Source of the DNA: Methylococcales bacterium | Lineage (GTDB): Bacteria > Pseudomonadota > Gammaproteobacteria > Methylococcales > Methylomonadaceae | Reading direction: 5' to 3' | NCBI GenBank assembly: GCA_023146575.1 | Contig: JAGLBU010000019.1 | Location: forward strand, 1 to 8,828 | DNA length: 8,828 nt | In this document: piece after piece, positions 1 through 4,934 of the stretch | Numbering within the stretch: the stretch's first letter is position 1 | Layout of the letters: each line of letters begins with the position of its first letter | Notes under the pieces: generated by a model | Told to the model about the DNA's origin: nothing | What the model saw: only the letters and a program-made list of their open reading frames with translations | Database searches by the model: none | Translations under genes and position numbers: made by a program

Positions 1-324
1 GTTCGGATTGATGTTGCCTTAGCTGATGGTCGTCTGGGGTTGATGATTACCGATAACTGGGGGACATTATTACCGTCTATATTTCTTCGAAAATTAGCAG
101 ATTCAATGGACGGTGGCGTAGAAGCGGGTGTTGGTGGTGCAGGCTTATATATGATGTGGCGTTTGTCGGATTATTTTCAAATTCGAGTTCATCCGCAGCA
201 TCGAACTCAAATAACAACCTTATGGGATTTGAATAATACTGTGGATATGGATACAACATCAGGGTTTCAATTTATCCATCATAGTGATTATGAACCTGTT
301 GATAAAAATAAAATGAGGACTTAA
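1..324 (+). CDS. GHKL-type ATP-binding protein (RsbW/anti-sigma-like), 5'-truncated by the window edge
   Basis: The frame is open from base 1, so 107 C-terminal residues are visible and the start lies outside the window. Visible residues 16-21 (ITDNWG) resemble the G1 box of GHKL ATPases. Residues 43-52 (GVGGAGLYMM) resemble the glycine-rich G2/ATP-lid motif. The following WRLSDYFQIRV and RTQITTLWDL segments match the last strands of an RsbW/SpoIIAB-like HATPase_c fold. The N box would lie upstream and is not seen. Proteins of this type bind and may phosphorylate a STAS partner; the next gene, 3 nt downstream, encodes a STAS domain, which supports a partner-switching pair. There is no membrane segment in the visible part, so it is probably cytoplasmic. 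Whether the missing N-terminus carries a receiver, phosphatase or other domain is unknown. The fold call is fairly sure; kinase activity is inference. Confidence 0.75.
   Translation, partial: VRIDVALADGRLGLMITDNWGTLLPSIFLRKLADSMDGGVEAGVGGAGLYMMWRLSDYFQIRVHPQHRTQITTLWDLNNTVDMDTTSGFQFIHHSDYEPVDKNKMRT
315..318 (+). promoter_or_regulatory. Ribosome binding site of the STAS-PhnD gene
   Basis: GAGG lies 9 nt before the ATG at 328 and inside the last codons of the ATPase gene. It supports the chosen start and co-translation of the two genes. Confidence 0.6.
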
Positions 325-327
325 TTA

Positions 328-1467
328 ATGGCTATTTCAGATTCATTAATCATAAAAAAAATAACGAAAGAAGATGGCCTGTATTATTTTGAGTGTGCAG
401 GCTCTATTGATGTGAAAGCAAAGCGTGCTTTGGAAATATTGCACGATGTTCCAGCAAAGGCAGAGGTGGTTTTAAACTTTAAAAAAATAGAGCGCGTAAA
501 CTCAATGGGTTTATCGTTGTTGTTACAAATTTTTGAAGAGTGGGAAGTCAAGCAAATTACAATGGAGGTTAAGAACCTTAATCGTATGGTGAACATGCTG
601 TTTAAAATCACGGGATTAGGACGTTTTGTAGGCGCGCCAGAAAGCACTAAAACAGGTTTTACAGAAACCAAAATTCAAGCGCCTGTCCATGTTCATACCA
701 AGAAAAACACTTTAGAAAGTAAACGTGAAACGTCTCAAAATACTAAATTAAATTTTATTGCCAGCTTACAAACAGGACAACAATTAACAGGTTGGTATTT
801 ATTTAATACTTATTTACAACGGCGAATGCAGCGAGCGATTCATTTTGATCAATCGCATGTTTTGGAAGATCAACTCAAAGCGGATTTATTATTTTCTAAG
901 CCGTTTGAATCCTATTTGATGATTAAAGAACATGGGTTTATGCCACTGATGCGGCCTATTTCTGAAGCCGATGAAGTGATTATTTTAGCGCGAGCAGATG
1001 ATGAGCGGACTTTGAAAGAGTTTCAAGGTGAAAGCGTAGTGACTGCTTCTGAAAATAGTTTTGTTTATCTCTTGGGTCGATTTTTATGTGATGAGGAAGG
1101 CTTGGATTCTTCGAAATTAAATTTCACTTATTCTGGAAATGAAATTAAATCGTTGCAGATGTTGATCCGAAAAAAAGCAAATTTATTATTTATGCTTAAA
1201 AAAACTTACGATGGACTTTCATCTTTTGGGAAGAAAAATGTGCGAAAACTGGATGAAAGTGCGACCGATTTTGCTTTTCATTTATTGTCGATATCGCCAC
1301 GTTTAGCCGCTGAAAAAGAGAGTTTAAACGCAATTCTTAAGGACATGACTGAAAATGAAGCAGGACAGGGAATTTTAAAAGATATTGAGTTTAAAGGCTG
1401 GTGTCCTGTTGAAGACGGTGAATTTAATATGCTGAAGATGGTGTTTGAACGTTATGTGGCAGAATAA
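328..1467 (+). CDS. STAS domain protein fused to a PhnD-like substrate-binding domain
   Basis: The protein has 379 residues. Residues 1-100 form a STAS domain: FECAGSIDVKAK is the first strand-loop region and RVNSMGLSLLL (56-66) corresponds to the D-S-x-G-L loop that carries the phosphorylated serine in SpoIIAA/RsbV; Ser59 is the likely counterpart, with Asn for the usual Asp. A charged linker (about 105-140) leads to a PhnD/type-2 periplasmic-binding-like domain (about 141-330). Its typical features are KADLLFSKPFESYLM (184-198), GFMPLMRP (203-210), a hydrophobic strand DEVIILARADD, a FTYSGNEIKSLQMLI helix (266-280), KANLLFML (283-290) and AFHLLSISPRL near the end. There is no signal peptide or membrane segment, so the binding domain should be cytoplasmic. 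The upstream ATPase gene ends 3 nt earlier and is the likely partner. The ligand is unknown; a role as a ligand-responsive anti-sigma antagonist is inference. Confidence 0.8.
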   Translation: MAISDSLIIKKITKEDGLYYFECAGSIDVKAKRALEILHDVPAKAEVVLNFKKIERVNSMGLSLLLQIFEEWEVKQITMEVKNLNRMVNMLFKITGLGRFVGAPESTKTGFTETKIQAPVHVHTKKNTLESKRETSQNTKLNFIASLQTGQQLTGWYLFNTYLQRRMQRAIHFDQSHVLEDQLKADLLFSKPFESYLMIKEHGFMPLMRPISEADEVIILARADDERTLKEFQGESVVTASENSFVYLLGRFLCDEEGLDSSKLNFTYSGNEIKSLQMLIRKKANLLFMLKKTYDGLSSFGKKNVRKLDESATDFAFHLLSISPRLAAEKESLNAILKDMTENEAGQGILKDIEFKGWCPVEDGEFNMLKMVFERYVAE

Positions 1468-1486
1468 ATTATTGCGGTTTTAAAAT

Positions 1487-1515
1487 AAAAAAGGGACATT
1501 GGATGTCCCTTTTTT
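1487..1515. terminator. Bidirectional intrinsic terminator between convergent genes
   Basis: A perfect 13-bp inverted repeat has arms at 1487-1499 and 1503-1515 and a 3-nt loop. The core is GGGACAT/ATGTCCC flanked by A6 on one side and T6 on the other, so it gives a GC stem plus U tract in both directions. It lies 19 nt after the STAS-PhnD stop and 18 nt after the rplT stop on the other strand, and serves both. Confidence 0.9.
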
Positions 1516-1533
1516 AGTGAGCGTAATAAAAGC

Positions 1534-1896
1534 CTACTGTTGACTTTGATTCGCTTTTGCAATTTCTGCAATCGCTGCAAAGCCTTCCATATCACGTACA
1601 GCGATATCAGCTAAAACTTTACGGTCAATAGCAACGTTGGCTTTTGTGAGTCCATTAATTAAGCGGCTATAAGAAATACCACATAAGCGTGAGGCGGCAT
1701 TGATTCGTACAATCCATAAAGCACGAAATTGACGCTTTCTTTGTTTACGGTCACGATAAGCGTATTGTCCTGCTTTGATGACGGCTTGTTTTGCAACACG
1801 ATAGACACGGCTTCTTGCACCGTAATAGCCTTTCGCTTGCTTTAAAATCTTTTTATGTCTTGCTCTTGCGGTGACGCCGCGTTTTACTCTGGCCAT
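1534..1896 (-). CDS. rplT: 50S ribosomal protein L20
   Basis: The 120-residue product matches the family length (118 in E. coli) and begins [16 protein letters not shown]. The basic N-terminal extension (1-60, with [18 protein letters not shown] and [12 protein letters not shown]) binds 23S rRNA. The globular C-terminal half contains [11 protein letters not shown] and [12 protein letters not shown]20 is an early assembly protein of the large subunit and, in E. coli and Bacillus, represses its own operon by binding the leader mRNA. The start is supported by AGGA (1906-1909) 9 nt before the ATG. rpmI ends 18 nt upstream, so the two genes are co-transcribed. The usual gammaproteobacterial followers pheS-pheT-ihfA are absent here; the unit ends at the bidirectional terminator. 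Identification is secure. Confidence 0.98.
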   Translation of the reverse strand: MARVKRGVTARARHKKILKQAKGYYGARSRVYRVAKQAVIKAGQYAYRDRKQRKRQFRALWIVRINAASRLCGISYSRLINGLTKANVAIDRKVLADIAVRDMEGFAAIAEIAKANQSQQ

Positions 1897-1914
1897 ATTT
1901 TATTGTCCTATTAG

Positions 1915-2112
1915 TTAACTGTAAGGTAACATCCGCGCAACCATTGGCGCATCATTCGCGTGAACAGTCGCCGCTGCGCGTAACTGTCTTTTACGTTTAG
2001 TACTTTTTTTAGTCAAAATATGACGACGGTGTGACTGGCCGCATTTAAAATTGCCTTTGCCATTCTTTTTAAACCGCTTGGCAGCACCACTATGGGATTT
2101 CATTTTTGGCAT
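1915..2112 (-). CDS. rpmI: 50S ribosomal protein L35
   Basis: The 65-residue product begins [16 protein letters not shown] and contains the family hallmarks [21 protein letters not shown], ending in VARMLPYS. It is a small, very basic protein of the large ribosomal subunit. I chose the ATG at 2112 rather than an in-frame ATG at 2145, because this matches the family N-terminus and length and because GGAG (2120-2123) sits 7 nt before it; the longer form would add 11 residues not seen in L35. It precedes rplT by 18 nt, the conserved pair order. The 159-nt gap from infC upstream holds hairpins and a short leader ORF and is the likely site of autogenous control by L20. Confidence 0.97.
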   Translation of the reverse strand: MPKMKSHSGAAKRFKKNGKGNFKCGQSHRRHILTKKSTKRKRQLRAAATVHANDAPMVARMLPYS

Positions 2113-2119
2113 TTGTTTT

Positions 2120-2123
2120 CTCC
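2120..2123 (-). promoter_or_regulatory. Ribosome binding site that fixes the rpmI start
   Basis: The minus strand reads GGAG, then 7 nt, then ATG (2112). It favours the 65-residue L35 over the 76-residue form starting at 2145. It lies immediately downstream of the stop codon of the leader ORF at 2130-2201. Confidence 0.75.
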
Positions 2124-2129
2124 AATTAA

Positions 2130-2201
2130 CTATAAGGGTAAACATCCTTGATATAAAAACTTATTAAGGCAAAATGCGTGGCACCTAATAAGATATTTCA
2201 T
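2130..2201 (-). CDS. Possible 23-residue leader peptide upstream of rpmI
   Basis: The minus strand shows AGGA (2209-2212), a 7-nt spacer, ATG (2199-2201) and 23 codons ending in TAG (2130-2132). The stop is 17 nt before the rpmI ATG and just before the rpmI ribosome binding site. The peptide, starting [11 protein letters not shown] and ending QGCLPL, has three cysteines and no run of one amino acid that would mark a classical attenuation peptide. I do not recognise it. Its arrangement would let terminating ribosomes re-initiate on rpmI or melt the hairpin at 2160-2192. An ORF this short with a purine-rich leader can arise by chance, so this is only a candidate; conservation in relatives would decide. 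Confidence 0.3.
   Translation of the reverse strand: MKYLIRCHAFCLNKFLYQGCLPL
2160..2192 (-). promoter_or_regulatory. Hairpin in the rpmI leader, candidate L20 operator element
   Basis: On the minus strand the arms CTTATTAGG (2184-2192) and CCTTAATAAG (2160-2169) pair over about 9 bp, with one bulge or wobble near the top and a loop of about 14 nt. It has no U tract, so it is not a terminator. It lies between the terminator-like hairpin and rpmI, where E. coli carries its L20-binding operator. I cannot show mimicry of the 23S rRNA site from sequence alone; the operator role is inference. Confidence 0.4.
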
Positions 2202-2225
2202 TGTCTTTTCCTTTAGGCAATGAGC

Positions 2226-2258
2226 AACAAAACCCAACACCTTTACAGTGTTAGGTTT
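2226..2258 (-). terminator. Terminator-like hairpin between infC and rpmI
   Basis: The minus-strand RNA folds into an 11-bp stem: arms 2248-2258 (AAACCTAACAC) and 2230-2240 (GTGTTGGGTTT) with a 7-nt loop. It is followed by a broken U tract (TTTTGTT). One pair is U-G in this RNA but would be a C-A mismatch on the opposite strand, so it is oriented with infC. It begins 13 nt after the infC stop. A full stop here would cut rpmI-rplT off from thrS-infC unless there is read-through or an internal promoter, which suggests partial termination or attenuation. Confidence 0.55.
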
Positions 2259-2271
2259 GCTTTTTTGTGAA

Positions 2272-2796
2272 TTACTTTCTTTTTCTCGGTGCCATCACCA
2301 TCACCATTTGTCGACCTTCCATTTTAGGGAATTGTTCGACACCCGCAAGTTCTTTCAGATCACCTTCAACACGTTTCAGTAATTCCATACCAATTTCTCG
2401 ATGCGCCATTTCTCGCCCTCGAAATCGTACGGTAATTTTAGTTTTATTACCTTCTAATAAAAATTTGGTGAGATTCCGCAATTTAACTTGATAATCGCCT
2501 TCACCTGTACAAGGTCTAAACTTAATTTCTTTAACTTGTATTTGTTTTTGTTTTTTCTTAGCGGCTTGAAGCTTTTTATTTTGTTCAAAAACAAACTTGC
2601 CGTGATCCATGATTTTACAAACGGGTGGATCAGCATTCGGTGAAATTTCAACCAAATCCATATTGGCGTCATATGCTCTTTGCTTAGCATCTGCTAGGGG
2701 TAAAATCCCCGCTTGTTCACCTTCCACACCAATAAGCCTTACTCGTCTTGCAGTAATGGCGTTATTCATTCGTGTGGTTTCTTTTTTAGAAGCGAT
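2272..2796 (-). CDS. infC: Translation initiation factor IF-3 (AUC start)
   Basis: IF3 binds the 30S subunit, prevents 50S joining and checks the start codon and initiator tRNA. The 174-residue product (E. coli 180) shows the N-domain ([26 protein letters not shown]), a lysine-rich linker ([14 protein letters not shown]) and the C-domain ([41 protein letters not shown]). The first in-frame ATG is at 2769, but it has no Shine-Dalgarno sequence. Nine codons upstream lies ATC (2794-2796), 8 nt after GGAGG (2805-2809), and only one codon separates it from an in-frame TAG. I therefore start at ATC, giving a protein beginning [13 protein letters not shown]. coli infC uses AUU in the same role, which makes translation sensitive to IF3 level. 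The gene starts 23 nt after the thrS stop and is co-transcribed with it. RPCTGEG replaces the more usual RPGTDEG. Function is secure; the AUC start is strongly supported but not proven. Confidence 0.95.
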   Translation of the reverse strand: MASKKETTRMNNAITARRVRLIGVEGEQAGILPLADAKQRAYDANMDLVEISPNADPPVCKIMDHGKFVFEQNKKLQAAKKKQKQIQVKEIKFRPCTGEGDYQVKLRNLTKFLLEGNKTKITVRFRGREMAHREIGMELLKRVEGDLKELAGVEQFPKMEGRQMVMVMAPRKRK

Positions 2797-2803
2797 ACTC
2801 TAA

Positions 2804-2810
2804 TCCTCCG
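2804..2810 (-). promoter_or_regulatory. Strong Shine-Dalgarno site that points to an AUC start for infC
   Basis: The minus strand reads CGGAGGA. The GGAGG core is 8 nt from ATC (2794-2796), ideal spacing, but 35 nt from the first ATG (2769). It falls in the short gap after the thrS stop, where TGA (2820-2822) is directly followed by an in-frame TAA. Confidence 0.85.
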
Positions 2811-2819
2811 AAATAATTA

Positions 2820-4727
2820 TCATTTTCGCTGATCAATTTGTTGTTTTAAGTTCAAAACAAGGTCGTCAATTGATGAGCTACCTAAATCGTCACCTTTTTG
2901 TGAGCGCAACGTAATTGTATTTTCTGACATTTCTTTGTCACCAATAATTGCTAAATATGGGATGCGTTGCATCGAATGCTCACGAATTTTAAAGCCTATT
3001 TTCTCATTTCTCAAGTCTATTTTCACTCGTAAGCCGTGTTTTTGTAGTTCAGTACACACTTTTTCAGTATATTCTTGATGTTTAGCGGCAATATTCATGA
3101 TGACCAGTTGCACGGGTGACAGCCATAATGGAAACATTCCTGCGTGCTCTTCTATTAAGATACCAATAAAGCGTTCAAGTGAGCCTAAGATTGCGCGATG
3201 CAACATGACAGGGGTTTTCCGCTGACTTTCTTCGTCAATGTAGCTGGCATTTAAGCGTTCTGGCATGGAGAAATCGACTTGAATAGTACCACATTGCCAC
3301 ACTCGTCCGAGACAATCTTTAAGTGAAAATTCAATTTTAGGCCCATAAAAAGCGCCTTCGCCTGGTTGTAAGCCCCAATCTAATTTTTTATTGTTTAAAG
3401 CTAACTCTAAGGCGGTTTCTGCTTTATCCCAAACGCTGTCATCGCCAACTCGTTTTTCTGGGCGTGTTGAAAGTTTAATAATGATTTTATCAAAGCCAAA
3501 ATCGGCATAAACTTCAAATAATAAATCAATAAATGTTGATACTTCGGTTTGGATTTGGTCTTCTGTGCAAAAAATATGAGCATCATCTTGCACAAAATTT
3601 CGGACACGCATTAAGCCATGCAGTGTTCCTGATGGTTCGTTACGGTGACAAGAGCCAAATTCTGCAAGACGAATGGGAAGATCTCGGTAGCTTTTCAAAC
3701 CTTGGTTATAAACTTGCACATGACATGGGCAGTTCATCGGTTTGATCGCGTAATCACGATGTTCAGAATGAGTGGTGAAAATCATGTCACCGAATTTATC
3801 CCAGTGGCCTGATTTTTCCCATAATGTACGATCTACTACTTGTGGGGTTTTTATTTCTCCATAGCCGTTACAGCGTAATTTTTCACGAATATATTGCTCG
3901 ACTTGTTGATAGATTACCCAACCTTTTTCATGCCAAAATACCATGCCTGGAGCTTCTTCTTGGGTGTGAAACAGGTTTAAGGTTTTGCCTATTTTTCGAT
4001 GATCGCGTTTTTCGGCCTCTTCCAAACGATGTAAATAATCGTTTAAATCTGCTTTAGTTGCCCATGCGGTGCCGTAAATACGTTGCAGCATTTCATTGTC
4101 AGAATTTCCACGCCAATAAGCCCCTGCAATTTTCATAAGTTTGAAAACTTTTAATTTGCTGGTACTAGGAACGTGAGGCCCACGGCATAAATCAATAAAA
4201 TCACCTTGTTTATATAAAGATAAATCCTCATTTACAGGAATAGAAGCGATAATTTCCGCTTTATAATCTTCGCCTTGTTCTTTGAAGAAGTGTATAGCGT
4301 CATCGCGGGATAATAATGAGCGTGAAATTTCAATATTTTGAGCAACGATATGCGCCATCTTTTTTTCGATGGTTTTTAAGTCCTCAGGGGTGAAGGCGCG
4401 TTTATAAGCAAAATCATAAAAGAAACCGTTTTCAATTACAGGCCCAATGGTGACTTGCGCTTCTGGAAATAATTGTTTGACAGCTTGAGCCAGTAAATGC
4501 GCGCTCGAATGACGGATGACTTCAAGCCCTGCGTCATCTTTTGCAGTGATTATTTCAAGCGTTGCATCCGATTTTATCAGCGTACTCGCATCGACCAGTT
4601 CATCATTTACACGTCCTGCTAAAGTAGCTTTAGCAAGTCTTGAGCCAATAGATTTGGCAATTTCCATGACAGAAAGTGCGTGTTCATATTCGCGTTTTGA
4701 GCCATCGGGCAAGGTAATGACAGGCAT
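2820..4727 (-). CDS. thrS: Threonine-tRNA ligase
   Basis: Class II synthetase that charges tRNA-Thr and edits mischarged Ser-tRNA-Thr. It has 635 residues (E. coli 642). Domain order is complete: TGS domain (1-61), editing domain with the HxxxH pair His73/His77 and CRGPH with Cys181/His185, catalytic core (about 240-530) and anticodon-binding domain (about 535-635). The zinc ligands expected from the E. coli enzyme are present: Cys333, His384 and His510. Motif 2 is seen in [18 protein letters not shown] and motif 3 in [11 protein letters not shown]. The sequence after the zinc cysteine is NCPCH rather than NCPGH. The start [10 protein letters not shown] matches the family; the ribosome binding site is weak (AGAAG, 7 nt before ATG). 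The gene starts 31 nt after the tRNA-Val terminator, leaving no room for an E. coli-type tRNA-like operator downstream of that hairpin. infC follows after 23 nt. Confidence 0.98.
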   Translation of the reverse strand: MPVITLPDGSKREYEHALSVMEIAKSIGSRLAKATLAGRVNDELVDASTLIKSDATLEIITAKDDAGLEVIRHSSAHLLAQAVKQLFPEAQVTIGPVIENGFFYDFAYKRAFTPEDLKTIEKKMAHIVAQNIEISRSLLSRDDAIHFFKEQGEDYKAEIIASIPVNEDLSLYKQGDFIDLCRGPHVPSTSKLKVFKLMKIAGAYWRGNSDNEMLQRIYGTAWATKADLNDYLHRLEEAEKRDHRKIGKTLNLFHTQEEAPGMVFWHEKGWVIYQQVEQYIREKLRCNGYGEIKTPQVVDRTLWEKSGHWDKFGDMIFTTHSEHRDYAIKPMNCPCHVQVYNQGLKSYRDLPIRLAEFGSCHRNEPSGTLHGLMRVRNFVQDDAHIFCTEDQIQTEVSTFIDLLFEVYADFGFDKIIIKLSTRPEKRVGDDSVWDKAETALELALNNKKLDWGLQPGEGAFYGPKIEFSLKDCLGRVWQCGTIQVDFSMPERLNASYIDEESQRKTPVMLHRAILGSLERFIGILIEEHAGMFPLWLSPVQLVIMNIAAKHQEYTEKVCTELQKHGLRVKIDLRNEKIGFKIREHSMQRIPYLAIIGDKEMSENTITLRSQKGDDLGSSSIDDLVLNLKQQIDQRK

Positions 4728-4758
4728 GAGTATTCTTCTAATATGGCCAAGTGCAATG

Positions 4759-4785
4759 AAAAAAGCACCGCCTAAGCAGTGCTTT
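4759..4785 (-). terminator. Intrinsic terminator of tRNA-Val, directly upstream of thrS
   Basis: The minus strand has a 10-bp stem (arms 4776-4785 and 4762-4771, one U-G pair) with a UUAG loop, running into six T (4759-4764). It begins 7 nt after the tRNA CCA end. It is strong by its form. thrS begins 31 nt beyond it, so it may act as an attenuator or processing barrier for read-through into thrS. Confidence 0.8.
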
Positions 4786-4792
4786 CAGTGTT

Positions 4793-4869
4793 TGGTAGGC
4801 ACGAGTGGATTCGAACCACCGACCCCCACCATGTCAAGGTGGTGCTCTAACCAACTGAGCTACGCGCCT
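4793..4869 (-). tRNA. tRNA-Val, anticodon GAC
   Basis: A complete 77-nt cloverleaf with encoded CCA. The acceptor stem is AGGCGCG/CGTGCCT, with A1-U72 as first pair and one G-U pair. The D arm is GCTC-AGTTGGTTA-GAGC. The anticodon stem CCACC/GGTGG encloses TTGACAT, so the anticodon is GAC, reading GUC and GUU. The T arm has the TTCGAAT loop. The discriminator base is A73, as in other tRNA-Val. It has its own promoter upstream and terminator downstream, and lies between the channel gene and thrS on the same strand. Confidence 0.97.
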
Positions 4870-4904
4870 TCAAATGTCATTTAGAATGAGCAAATGATTT
4901 TCCA

Positions 4905-4934
4905 ATTATAGCAGGTTAAACTTTAATTGGGTAA
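4905..4934 (-). promoter_or_regulatory. Promoter of tRNA-Val
   Basis: The minus strand has a perfect -10 box TATAAT (4905-4910) with TTACCC (4929-4934) 18 nt upstream as a weak -35 that overlaps the end of the channel gene. Transcription would start near 4898, giving a leader of about 29 nt before the tRNA. That leader can form a 6-bp hairpin (arms 4877-4882 and 4892-4897). No terminator separates the channel gene from this promoter. Confidence 0.65.

Noticed and set aside
2113..2145. Longer rpmI start at an upstream in-frame ATG
   Set aside because: It adds 11 residues absent from the L35 family and lacks the well-placed GGAG found before the ATG at 2112.
3714..3734. NCPCH instead of NCPGH at the ThrRS zinc site
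   Set aside because: The zinc ligands are intact, and from memory the same variant occurs in other proteobacterial ThrRS such as Pseudomonas, so it is not a sign of altered function.
4825..4848. TTGACA with a -10-like TCGAAT 17 nt downstream inside tRNA-Val, as a possible thrS promoter
   Set aside because: Both boxes are conserved tRNA bases (anticodon loop and T loop), so their presence has another cause; a transcript from it would still meet the terminator.
4516..4884. 122-residue + strand ORF with TSGFEPPTPT
   Set aside because: It is the antisense of thrS and of tRNA-Val; the motif is the usual false translation of a tRNA complement.
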